Source: UBA9732 sp963621975 (GTDB taxonomy: Bacteria > Spirochaetota > Spirochaetia > Sphaerochaetales > Sphaerochaetaceae). Taken from it: 15,753 nt of DNA. The DNA is taken from positions 1 through 15,753 of the forward strand of contig CAVFGI010000027.1 of assembly GCA_963621975.1 (NCBI GenBank), read 5' to 3'. Positions 7,315 through 14,922 of the stretch are shown here, piece by piece (the stretch's first letter is position 1; every line of letters begins with the position of its first letter). The notes under the pieces were generated by a model that saw nothing but the letters and a program-made list of their open reading frames with translations, was not told the origin of the DNA and searched no databases. A program made the position numbers and the translations under genes.

Positions 7315-7363
7315 AAAAAAAAACTGTGCCAAACATAGCCAAGCTATATTCGTCACAGTTTTT
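7315..7363. terminator. strong bidirectional terminator behind groEL
   Basis: A long hairpin with outer stem AAAAACTGTG/CACAGTTTTT (7319-7328 and 7354-7363), one mismatch, and an inner ten-pair stem (two or more G-T pairs) around a 3-base loop. On the minus strand nine T follow (7323-7315), about 23 nt after the groEL stop codon; on the plus strand five T follow. It isolates groEL from yajC. Confidence 0.92.
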
Positions 7364-7385
7364 CTGAAAAAGCACAAGAAAAGGC

Positions 7386-9017
7386 TTACATCATACCACC
7401 CATGCCACCTGCACCAGGAGCTGGTGCTGGTTCTGGAGCTGGGATATCAGTAATAGCACACTCTGAAGTAAGAATCAAAGCAGCAATGCTTGCCGCATTC
7501 TGAAGAGCACTTCTTGTTACCTTGACAGGATCAATGATACCGGCAGCAACCATGTTAACCCACTTGTTGCTATTAGCATCATAACCAACGCCCTTTTCAC
7601 TGTTCTTGCATTTATCTGCAATAATAGCACCATCTTCACCAGCGTTTTCTGCAATCTGGCGCATAGGTTCTTCAAGAGCTCTGCGAACAATCTTGTATCC
7701 AATAACTTCTTCATCTGTAAGAGCTGAAAGGTCATTACCTTCCATTTTCTTAGCAGCCTGGACCAGAGCTACACCACCGCCGGGGATAACTCCCTCTTCA
7801 ATAGCAGCACGTGTTGCGTTAACAGCATCTTCAACTCTATGCTTTCTTTCCTTAAGCTCAACTTCTGTAGGAGCACCAACATTGATAACAGCTACACCAC
7901 CAGCAAGTTTTGCAAGACGCTCTTGAAGCTTCTCACGGTCATAATCACTTGTAGTATCGGCAATCTGCTTCTTGATTTGAGCAATTCTATCTTTGAGACT
8001 TGCAGAATCACCAAGACCATTAATAATTGTTGTATTCTCTTTTTCTACTTTAATGCTCTTTGCACGTCCAAGCTGTGAAAGCTCTGCACTCTCAAGCTTC
8101 ATACCAAGTTCTTCACTAATGACCTGACCACCGGTAAGAATTGCAATATCCTCAAGCATTGCCTTTCTTCTATCTCCAAAGCCTGGTGCCTTGATTGCGC
8201 AAACATTAAGAGTTCCTCTAAGGGAGTTGACAACTAATGTTGTAAGAGCTTCTCCATCAACATCTTCTGCAATGATAAGAAGAGGCTTGCTTGTCTGAAC
8301 AACTTTCTCAAGAATAGGAAGAAGTTCTTTCATTGAAGAAATCTTCTTATCATAAATAAGAATATAAGGATCCTCTAACAAAGAAGTCATGTTTTCACGG
8401 TTGTTAGCAAAATAAGCTGAAATGTAACCACGATCAAACTGCATGCCTTCAACGAAATCAGTTGTAGTCTCAATATTCTTGGACTCTTCAACGGTAATAA
8501 CACCATCCATACCAACTTTTTCCATTGCATTAGCAATCTCTTCGCCAATAACCCTATCATTGTTAGCAGAAATAGAAGCAACCTGTGTGATTTCTTCTTT
8601 CTCACTTACTGGTTTTGCTTCAGACTTGATTTCAGCAACTGCATCTGCAACTGCCTTATCAATACCACGTCTAATACCCATTGGGTTAACACCAGCAGAA
8701 ACACTCTTCATGCCTTCTTTTGTAATTGCCCATGCAAGAACTGTTGCAGTTGTGGTTCCATCACCAGCAACATCGTTCGTCTTAGAAGCTACTTCCTTAA
8801 CAAGTTGTGCTCCCATGTTCTCAAATGGATCTTCAAGTTCTACTTCACGTGCAACTGTCACACCATCTTTTGTAATCATTGGAGCACCATACTTCTTATC
8901 AAGAAGAACTGTGCGCCCCTTTGGACCCAAAGTTGTCATTACTGCTTTTGCAATCTGTTCAACACCAGAAACCAAGGATTTTCTAGCATCCTCACTAAAC
9001 TGAAGCTGTTTAGCCAT
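7386..9017 (-). CDS. groEL: 60-kDa chaperonin GroEL
   Basis: GroEL forms the double-ring folding chamber that refolds cytosolic proteins with ATP and the GroES lid. The 543-residue product is full length, with MTTLGPKGR, the ATP-site GDGTTTATVLA, the apical-domain FDRGYISAYF region, ERLAKLAGGVAVI, and the Gly-Met C-terminal tail. The start is MAKQLQF at 9017, seven bases after AGGAGA; an in-frame start 16 codons upstream has no SD and would add residues absent from the family. No groES lies on either side. It has its own promoter, with a 17-bp palindrome at the predicted transcription start, and ends at a very strong terminator, so it is a single-gene unit. Confidence 0.99.
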   Translation of the reverse strand: MAKQLQFSEDARKSLVSGVEQIAKAVMTTLGPKGRTVLLDKKYGAPMITKDGVTVAREVELEDPFENMGAQLVKEVASKTNDVAGDGTTTATVLAWAITKEGMKSVSAGVNPMGIRRGIDKAVADAVAEIKSEAKPVSEKEEITQVASISANNDRVIGEEIANAMEKVGMDGVITVEESKNIETTTDFVEGMQFDRGYISAYFANNRENMTSLLEDPYILIYDKKISSMKELLPILEKVVQTSKPLLIIAEDVDGEALTTLVVNSLRGTLNVCAIKAPGFGDRRKAMLEDIAILTGGQVISEELGMKLESAELSQLGRAKSIKVEKENTTIINGLGDSASLKDRIAQIKKQIADTTSDYDREKLQERLAKLAGGVAVINVGAPTEVELKERKHRVEDAVNATRAAIEEGVIPGGGVALVQAAKKMEGNDLSALTDEEVIGYKIVRRALEEPMRQIAENAGEDGAIIADKCKNSEKGVGYDANSNKWVNMVAAGIIDPVKVTRSALQNAASIAALILTSECAITDIPAPEPAPAPGAGGMGGMM

Positions 9018-9049
9018 AAATTTATCTCCTAAAATTATAATCAAAACTT

Positions 9050-9066
9050 GTTGGTCCACGACCAAC
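9050..9066. promoter_or_regulatory. perfect palindrome in the groEL leader (operator or RNA hairpin)
   Basis: GTTGGTC-CAC-GACCAAC is a perfect 7-bp inverted repeat with a 3-base centre. It starts at the transcription start predicted from the promoter at 9074-9102 and ends 32 bp before the groEL start codon. This is the place CIRCE usually occupies, but the sequence is not CIRCE (TTAGCACTC-N9-GAGTGCTAA). It may bind a repressor or form a leader hairpin. The T run behind it is too short for a good terminator. Confidence 0.7.
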
Positions 9067-9073
9067 CTTAAAA

Positions 9074-9102
9074 AAGATACAAAAGAATGAATTAGAAATC
9101 AA
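9074..9102 (-). promoter_or_regulatory. candidate groEL promoter
   Basis: On the minus strand TTGATT (9097-9102), a 17-bp spacer and TATCTT (9074-9079) lie between the DUF92 stop codon and groEL. The predicted start, about 9067, is at the edge of the palindrome. A perfect TATAAT nearer the gene (9034-9039) is less likely because its transcript would begin inside the SD. Confidence 0.5.
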
Positions 9103-9108
9103 GCAAAG

Positions 9109-9975
9109 TCATTGATGAAATATTATTGCACTCATTCCAAGAGCAAAAACCGCAGAAAAAACATTAGAAAGAAGATTTACCATATCATTGTCAATCCAAC
9201 GAATTCCTTGCACCAACTCAAGTTTTTGTCCTTCTTTATATTCATTTTCCGTAAGCTCTCCGGTTGCAGGATCTTTGTAATGTGCTTGAGCACAAGCTCC
9301 AAGATAAGAATCCACAAGGCACCCCATAAAACCAGTAATAGTGATAACACTTAAAGCAAGCCAAAAAGCAGAATTGCTACCAAGATAATCTTTAAAGAAA
9401 ATTGACCATGAGAGCCCAATTACAAGAGCGCAAATAAAGGCAGTAGCAGTGCCTAATAGCGTAATTCCACCAGAAAGCCCCCTTGGGACAGGTGTTAGTG
9501 TTCTAATAGAGACAGGGGGGCGTTTACTAAGCCTTCCTATTTCACCTGCAAAGGTGTCACTGGTTGCCTCGGCTATGGCAGCGCCAAGCAAAACAAGGGA
9601 GGAGATTTTTCCACCACAGTACCACATAAGAGCACCAATGGTAGCCATAAGACCATTTGCAAGAACTTGCATTACATCTCTTTTTGAACCTTTCTTTTCT
9701 ATTGTTCTTTCGTTCAAGGATTGTTGTAAAATTCGTTTTGAAATCTTTCCTACAACATTACTTCCAACAAAGAAAAGTAGCAACAAAAGAAACCCTTCAA
9801 CCTTAGAGCACCAAAGAACAACAACCCCTATTACAAAGGCAGCAATAGCCCCAGACAAATCTAAAGACTGTTTTTTTAAAGCAATAATAGCAAATAAAGC
9901 CATTGTCCCTACAATAAAAACTAAAGACCAAGGCCACGGCAGAGAAAATAAAAGGTTATCAAGAAACTGAATCAT
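9109..9975 (-). CDS. DUF92 membrane protein, VTE6-like (prenyl-phosphate kinase candidate)
   Basis: The 288-residue polytopic membrane protein belongs to DUF92 (TIGR00297). Conserved blocks are NGLMATIGAL from 108, AIAEATSDTFAGEIG at 133-147, GLSGGITLLG at 166-175, DSYLGA at 222-227 and IDNDMVN at 261-267. The characterised plant member, VTE6, phosphorylates phytyl phosphate to phytyl diphosphate, and the polar blocks seen here are those shared across the family. The gene starts within the stop codon of the VTE5-like gene (ATGA overlap), with only a poor SD, so translation is probably coupled. A kinase acting on a prenyl monophosphate is therefore a reasonable inference; the substrate is unknown. 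It is the last gene of the pgi run. Confidence 0.85.
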   Translation of the reverse strand: MIQFLDNLLFSLPWPWSLVFIVGTMALFAIIALKKQSLDLSGAIAAFVIGVVVLWCSKVEGFLLLLLFFVGSNVVGKISKRILQQSLNERTIEKKGSKRDVMQVLANGLMATIGALMWYCGGKISSLVLLGAAIAEATSDTFAGEIGRLSKRPPVSIRTLTPVPRGLSGGITLLGTATAFICALVIGLSWSIFFKDYLGSNSAFWLALSVITITGFMGCLVDSYLGACAQAHYKDPATGELTENEYKEGQKLELVQGIRWIDNDMVNLLSNVFSAVFALGMSAIIFHQ

Positions 9976-10658
9976 ATAAGGCTCGACAAAAGGAAAACTA
10001 CAACAGGAACAGATACATTATCAAGTCCCAAAGGAGTAAATGCTTCCACAACAGAAGCAACAAAACCAACGAACAAACTATATATTGCAAGGATAAAAAT
10101 AGAAACACTCAAATTACAAAGCCAAAGTTTCAAAAAGAAAACAAGCAAAGAAACAATGATCCACATTGTCACAGAACCAACAACGCTCTTCTCACTGTTT
10201 TCAGAAACCTTTTTCTTTCCATACTTTTGGCCCAAAATAGCGGCAAAGCCATCTCCATAACCCATACCCAAAAGAGCACAACCAACATCCGCCTTGTCTC
10301 CAAGTCCAAAGTGTACAAAAGCTATAAGTAGTATTAAGGACAGCGGATAATAAACAACTCCCCAGCTACGAATGTCAGACTGCTTGCCAATTATTGCCGC
10401 AAATTTGCCACTGGCAGTCAAAACACAATTAATAATGGCAAAAAACGCAAGACCAACAATAGCCCACAATGAAGATTCAAAGCAAAAATAATATATAAAG
10501 AACCAATTTGAGACACCAATATGGACAATTTTCCTAGCAATCTCAGAACATGATGAGCCAAGCTGTTTCTTTCCAAAGCGGACTACTAGTAACGCCAAAA
10601 CCATGCATAGTCCAACCAGAACAACTGAAAGAAGAAAACCTAAGATATCACCATGCAC
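9972..10658 (-). CDS. VTE5/dolichol-kinase-like membrane lipid kinase
   Basis: A 228-residue, mostly hydrophobic protein of the CTP-dependent polyprenol/phytol kinase and cytidylyltransferase-like group. Marks are RKIVHIG at 42-48, GYGDGFAAILGQKYG at 133-147, EKSVVGS at 156-162 and LDNVSVP near 212-218. Members include dolichol kinase Sec59 and plant phytol kinase VTE5, which make the alcohol monophosphate. The start is taken as GTG at 10658: AGGAGG (10664-10669) sits five bases before it, and the upstream ATG in frame (10763) would overlap the previous gene by 116 bp without an SD. The SD is built from the glycine codons of the upstream gene's tail. The gene overlaps its neighbours by 11 bp and 4 bp. 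It could also be a diacylglycerol-type lipid kinase or cytidylyltransferase. Confidence 0.83.
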   Translation of the reverse strand: MHGDILGFLLSVVLVGLCMVLALLVVRFGKKQLGSSCSEIARKIVHIGVSNWFFIYYFCFESSLWAIVGLAFFAIINCVLTASGKFAAIIGKQSDIRSWGVVYYPLSLILLIAFVHFGLGDKADVGCALLGMGYGDGFAAILGQKYGKKKVSENSEKSVVGSVTMWIIVSLLVFFLKLWLCNLSVSIFILAIYSLFVGFVASVVEAFTPLGLDNVSVPVVVFLLSSLI

Positions 10659-12567
10659 GGCCGCCTCCTCCGCCAAAGCCACCGCCTGAGAATCCTCCAG
10701 AACCAAAACCGCCACCACCAACGTGTAAACCAGGATTTGAACTGCTAGAAGTTTTAGGAACAATTGCAGTAGGTAGAGATCTATACATTCTTGTAGTCAT
10801 TCTAGATAAGTAGTAAGCATCCAATGCAGAAGGTCCTGTATACCATTGAACAGGAGGAATTGCAATGCCTTCAAATTTCTTAGCCCACTTATCTTCCAGG
10901 CCCATCACAATAGCATAACTTAAAGTATGATAATACAATAAAGGGTCTTCCTTAATCAGAAGTTGCAACACAGACAGTTCCACTGTCTCAATGAACTCTC
11001 TATACCCCAACACTTGCTCCATCATCTTATTTCCATAAGCACTCCGCTTTGGCATAATTGCAGCCATAAACGAAATTCCTGTACTTCCCAACACAGATAC
11101 AGATACCTGCAAGAACGCTTCACTGCCCAAGTATTCGCTAGATACAGCATATAAAATCCAAAAACCGATAACACTAGGAATTAAGCACAATACAATTGAA
11201 AAGAAGTTTGACTTTCTTATATGCCACTTCTTAAAAAGCATTGCAAAAAGAGCTGCGTTGAAAAGAGCAATGAAAAAAGCCATAACAAGTACAACGTAGG
11301 AAGTGTCATCAGGAAATTGACACAAAGCCAACCTACAACAAAGGAAAATAATTGGAAGTACAGCCAAAAAGGAAAACAAAATAGACAACCCAACACTCTT
11401 TGTTTCTGTAAGTTTTTTTTCTTTCGTAAAGAATCCGGGTGTTTTTTCCTTGGTTCTAACCAAGCACTCATAAAAACCTTTTTTCCTTAAATCTTTAAAA
11501 GAAACTGTATCTCCAACCACACAACCCTTAAAAAAACCATTGAAAAGATTCGTTTCCAAAGAAGGAATATTCTCACCTTTTTCTATAGCATAGGATTCAA
11601 TATCCCTTAGTTTTGTAAAGGTAAACTCTTCTTTTTCTTCTTCATTAATTGACAACAATCCTTTGTCCGCCCAATAAAAGAGCATGGAAATAACATCTTT
11701 ATCGTTTGCTGATTTATCATATAAATAACCCACTAAAAGAGGCGAAAGACCCTCAGGAGCCTCAAATCTAGCAGAGATAATTGGAATAGGGTCTCTCCCA
11801 TTCATTAGCCATGCAACAACAGCCAAAGCAAATAAAACTACTGTCAAGAGTGGGTTTAATACTTTAAAAAGAGCTCTGTAATCCCATGGCTTATGCGCAT
11901 CTACATACCAGCCTTCTGGTAATTGAACCCTAACAGTTAAGGCTTCATAAGATCTTAAAGAAGAACAAGTACCGGAAACGGTCACAGAACCATTGGAATT
12001 TTCAATTATTGTGTAAGTTACGCCATCATTGGAGGTGGAGCCATAAGAGCCTGATGTAAACCAAATGTTGTCTTTTATGATAGATTTCAAATCGTAACCA
12101 TCTGAAGCCGGGAATGTAATTGAAAAGTTAACATTCCTAATTGGACATTCCCAGCCTGAGCCCACAATATTGTAGTAAAATTCGTCGTAGCCATCATTTA
12201 GATCTGCAAACATATCGCAGTCATAGGTAATGGTATAGTCTTTATAGCCATTAATCACAGTATCTTCAGAGCCTATTCTCAATACGTAATACCCTTCTGA
12301 TTTATAATCTGTATAGCTATCTGAGCATGTAACATTACTAATTTTGGCTGTTACTCCGTTATAAGAAGTGTAATCGTAAGGAATTTCTCTATAGAAACCG
12401 TGATGTGGTCCATTGAAAAAAAACCTTAAATTTTCTGTAATGCTGTAAACATCGTTTCTACCAACTTCAATAGAGATGTTGTACTGATCAATGTAATAAC
12501 TGGTTTGAGCGAAAAGAGAGCTCAAGCAAATTATCAATAATATGGCTACAACTAGCTTTTTCTTCAT
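10648..12567 (-). CDS. DUF2207 membrane protein with signal peptide and Gly-rich tail
   Basis: The 639-residue protein begins with a signal peptide (about 1-20, ending LSSLFA), then an exported beta-rich DUF2207 domain of about 200 residues with ENLRFFFNGPHHGFYREIP, a membrane segment near 230-250 followed by NGRDPIP, a cytosolic part, a cluster of four or so membrane helices (about 395-510), and a C-terminal part ending in a glycine-rich tail that closes with GRAW. This layout matches the poorly characterised YciQ/DUF2207 family. Such proteins are often encoded beside LemA, as here: the gap to lemA is two bases (TAA-AT-ATG) and no good SD is present, so coupling is likely. Envelope function is inferred; the biochemical role is not known. 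Confidence 0.88.
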   Translation of the reverse strand: MKKKLVVAILLIICLSSLFAQTSYYIDQYNISIEVGRNDVYSITENLRFFFNGPHHGFYREIPYDYTSYNGVTAKISNVTCSDSYTDYKSEGYYVLRIGSEDTVINGYKDYTITYDCDMFADLNDGYDEFYYNIVGSGWECPIRNVNFSITFPASDGYDLKSIIKDNIWFTSGSYGSTSNDGVTYTIIENSNGSVTVSGTCSSLRSYEALTVRVQLPEGWYVDAHKPWDYRALFKVLNPLLTVVLFALAVVAWLMNGRDPIPIISARFEAPEGLSPLLVGYLYDKSANDKDVISMLFYWADKGLLSINEEEKEEFTFTKLRDIESYAIEKGENIPSLETNLFNGFFKGCVVGDTVSFKDLRKKGFYECLVRTKEKTPGFFTKEKKLTETKSVGLSILFSFLAVLPIIFLCCRLALCQFPDDTSYVVLVMAFFIALFNAALFAMLFKKWHIRKSNFFSIVLCLIPSVIGFWILYAVSSEYLGSEAFLQVSVSVLGSTGISFMAAIMPKRSAYGNKMMEQVLGYREFIETVELSVLQLLIKEDPLLYYHTLSYAIVMGLEDKWAKKFEGIAIPPVQWYTGPSALDAYYLSRMTTRMYRSLPTAIVPKTSSSSNPGLHVGGGGFGSGGFSGGGFGGGGGRAW

Positions 12568-12569
12568 AT

Positions 12570-13127
12570 TTAGTTATTAAAATTAACCTTCACGTTCTGT
12601 CGTTCTTCGTTAGCAACCTCAAGATAAGACATCTTCTTAAACTTTCCACCAAAAATTCCAACAATCAAAGAAGTTGGGAATGTTTCAATAGTGGTATTGA
12701 ATGTCTTAACTACAGCATTGTAGTACTTTCTTGCCATAAGAATATCCTTTTCCAATGAAGAAAGCTGATTTTGAAGTTGAGTGAAGTTAGTATTTGCCTT
12801 AAGCTCTGGATAGGCCTCTGACAAAGCAAAAAGACTTTTAAGAGTGCCGGCAAAAGCATTATCTGCCTTATCCTTCTCTTCTATGGTTCCTGCACTCATT
12901 GCCTTGTTTCTAGCTTCAATAACAGCAGTAAGAGTCTTTTGCTCATGACTTGCATAGCCTTTTACAGTCTCTACCAAGTTAGGGACAAGATCATATCTCT
13001 GCTTAAGATGTGCATCAATTTGAGCATATGCCTCTTCTCCCTGATTCTTCAATTTAACACACTTGTTGTACGTAGAAATAACAAGCAAAACTAAAACAAG
13101 TACAACAGCAATAATGATAAATGCCAT
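12570..13127 (-). CDS. lemA: LemA family protein
   Basis: The 185-residue protein has one N-terminal membrane segment (2-18) and a mostly helical body with the LemA signature: EEAYAQIDAHLKQRYDLVPN at about 32-51, VKGYASHE, then a second helix block with LSSLEKDILMARKYYNAV. LemA proteins are membrane-anchored with the N terminus outside and helices in the cytosol; their function is unclear. GGAGG lies 5 bases before the ATG. It follows pgi by 25 bp and touches DUF2207, a pairing repeated in many bacteria, which suggests the two products work together in the envelope. Confidence 0.93.
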   Translation of the reverse strand: MAFIIIAVVLVLVLLVISTYNKCVKLKNQGEEAYAQIDAHLKQRYDLVPNLVETVKGYASHEQKTLTAVIEARNKAMSAGTIEEKDKADNAFAGTLKSLFALSEAYPELKANTNFTQLQNQLSSLEKDILMARKYYNAVVKTFNTTIETFPTSLIVGIFGGKFKKMSYLEVANEERQNVKVNFNN

Positions 13128-13152
13128 TTTTTCCTCCCGATTAAATTCTTAA

Positions 13153-14742
13153 TCAAATTCCTAAAAGATTAGAATATGCTTCAAGGTTCTCGTCTCCTTC
13201 ACAGCCAGCGAGAACTTTCTTTGCTAAAATCTTTCCAAGTTGAACACCTTCTTGGTCAAAACTATTAATATTCCAAACAAAGCCCTGGAACATTACCTTG
13301 TTTTCAAAGTGAGCTAGAATTGCTCCCAGTGTAAATGGCGTAAGTCTATCAGCTACCAATACGCTAGAAGGTCTAGATCCATCAAATTCCTTGTTTGGAT
13401 TATCTTTATTATCTTTTCCACAAGCAAAAGCAACCATTTGGGCCACCAAGTTTGCTTTAAGCTTTGTTTGACTTGTAGAACCCCCGCTTACAGAGTCCAG
13501 CGTACCTTGTGACTCTTTAAATCCAATAAACTGCATTGGCACAATGTCTGTTCCTTGGTGCAAAAGCTGATAGAAAGAATGTTGCCCGTTAGTTCCTGGC
13601 TCTCCAAAGATCACCGGTCCGGTTTGATAACTTACTTTCTTTCCAAATCTGTTAACATGTTTCCCATTGGACTCCATGTCTAGTTGCTGAAAATGCGCCG
13701 GCATTCTATCTAGACACTGGCTATATGGAAGAACCGCACTGTATGGATAGCCAAGGACATTTCTTAAATAGACACCAATCATTGCATCCATTAGAATTCC
13801 ATTTTCTCTAATGTCTGGATTTAATGCGACAACATCCTCCGCGTGTGCACCATCTAGCAAAGCTTTAAAAACATCAAATCCATAAGTTAATGAAATGATT
13901 ACTCCTCCAACAGCACTAGTAGCTGAATACCTACCGCCAATGTAGTCATCCATATAAAAGGCTTTAAGAATGTTTGTATCTTTTGCCAGAGGACTTGTAT
14001 TGCTTGTAACTGCAACTACGTGTTTTTCTGGCACTAATCCGGGTATGCCACTTTCTCTCATAACCTTAAAGACTAAATCTCTGTTTGCAAGAGTTTCTTG
14101 AGTGGTTCCACTCTTAGAGACTAAGATAAATAATGTACTCTCAAGGTCCAAACCTTCAAGCACTTGAGATGCATCATCTGGATCTACATTAGAGATGAAT
14201 TTTGCTTGCAGTTTTTCTGCACAACCATCTTGATCCCCAACTAATGCGAGGGCATGACAGAGGGCTCTTGGCCCTAAATCTGAGCCTCCAATCCCAATCT
14301 GGACCATTGTTTTTATTTTCTTGCCAGTTGAACCCAAAACTTCACCACTGCGAACTTTTGTAGAAAAATCTTTGATTTTTTCAAGTTCCTGAGCATAAAA
14401 CTCGCCCTTTTCAACGCCATCGGCATTAACAAAGACATCTGGAAGAACGCGCCCTCTTGTGAGCTGGTGAAGCACGTGCCTATTCTCCCCTACATTCATA
14501 ATCTCGCCAGAAAGAAGCGCTCTGTATTTGGCAATTAACTCTTGCTCGTTTGCAAGCTCTTGAAGAACATCAAGTGTACTGTCATCTACAGGAAGGGCTG
14601 CATAGTTATATTTGAGAGAACCCGCCTCTGCTATGGTGTACGAATTAATTCGCTTTGCATTGAGTCCCTGTTTAATATCAAAAGGCTTGCACTTTAAAAG
14701 TTTTGCAAAACTCTTTGTTTCATCTAAATTAATATAATTCAT
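13153..14742 (-). CDS. pgi: glucose-6-phosphate isomerase
   Basis: Pgi interconverts glucose-6-phosphate and fructose-6-phosphate in glycolysis. The 529-residue protein shows IGIGGSDLG at 149-157, the sugar-phosphate loop SKSGTTQET at 209-217, IGGRYSATSAVG from 268, QLDMESNGKHV, GEPGTNGQHSF, and the C-terminal SFDQEGVQLGK block. In that last signature the usual GVE reads GVQ, a small deviation; the preceding Q is kept. The ATG at 14742 is chosen because AAGGAG lies eight bases before it; an in-frame GTG three codons upstream overlaps this SD. It is first in a five-gene run with lemA, DUF2207 and two lipid-kinase-like genes, an unusual partner set for a glycolytic enzyme. Confidence 0.97.
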   Translation of the reverse strand: MNYINLDETKSFAKLLKCKPFDIKQGLNAKRINSYTIAEAGSLKYNYAALPVDDSTLDVLQELANEQELIAKYRALLSGEIMNVGENRHVLHQLTRGRVLPDVFVNADGVEKGEFYAQELEKIKDFSTKVRSGEVLGSTGKKIKTMVQIGIGGSDLGPRALCHALALVGDQDGCAEKLQAKFISNVDPDDASQVLEGLDLESTLFILVSKSGTTQETLANRDLVFKVMRESGIPGLVPEKHVVAVTSNTSPLAKDTNILKAFYMDDYIGGRYSATSAVGGVIISLTYGFDVFKALLDGAHAEDVVALNPDIRENGILMDAMIGVYLRNVLGYPYSAVLPYSQCLDRMPAHFQQLDMESNGKHVNRFGKKVSYQTGPVIFGEPGTNGQHSFYQLLHQGTDIVPMQFIGFKESQGTLDSVSGGSTSQTKLKANLVAQMVAFACGKDNKDNPNKEFDGSRPSSVLVADRLTPFTLGAILAHFENKVMFQGFVWNINSFDQEGVQLGKILAKKVLAGCEGDENLEAYSNLLGI

Positions 14743-14803
14743 CAACGCCACTCCTTTTGTCTCTGGCTAATTTTTAAGAAAGCCAAAAAAGCAATCTATA
14801 CAA

Positions 14804-14833
14804 ATTATACCCACAAACGGCACAACTAAACAA
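14804..14833 (-). promoter_or_regulatory. candidate pgi operon promoter
   Basis: Minus-strand TTGTTT (14828-14833), 18-bp spacer and perfect TATAAT (14804-14809) give a start near 14797 and a leader of about 55 nt. The leader holds a weak stem TGGCT/AGCCA with a 12-base loop. Phased A-tracts lie 40-70 bp upstream of the -35. Confidence 0.6.
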
Positions 14834-14870
14834 CATCCCAAGTCCACACACAAGAGGCACAAAGAGAGTT

Positions 14871-14898
14871 ATTTTACGAGGTTTTTACAAGGTTTTTA
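14871..14898. repeat. 11-bp direct repeat forming phased A-tracts
   Basis: TTTTACGAGG and TTTTTACAAGG followed by TTTTT recur with an 11-bp period, so on the minus strand three A-tracts are spaced by about one helical turn. Such spacing bends DNA. It lies between the argR stop codon and the pgi promoter; no GC-rich terminator hairpin is seen there. Confidence 0.55.
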
Positions 14899-14922
14899 AA
14901 ATGAATAAAAATTTAATTTAAA

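Noticed and set aside
8443..9003. 186-codon plus-strand frame inside groEL
   Set aside because: Antisense shadow caused by groEL codon bias; product has only low-complexity Ser/Thr/Ala-rich sequence.
9034..9039. Perfect TATAAT as the groEL -10
   Set aside because: The transcript would start inside the SD at 9025-9030; the upstream TTGATT-N17-TATCTT fits better.
9018..9065. 16-codon N-terminal extension of GroEL
   Set aside because: No SD, covers the leader palindrome, and the family starts at the MAKQ-type residue with AGGAGA placed correctly before it.
9018..9108. CIRCE element for HrcA upstream of groEL
   Set aside because: The inverted repeat present does not match TTAGCACTC-N9-GAGTGCTAA in arm sequence or spacing.
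10659..10763. 35-codon extension of the VTE5-like protein from an upstream ATG
   Set aside because: It would overlap the DUF2207 gene by 116 bp, has no SD, and reads as a frame-shifted copy of the Gly-rich coding stretch.
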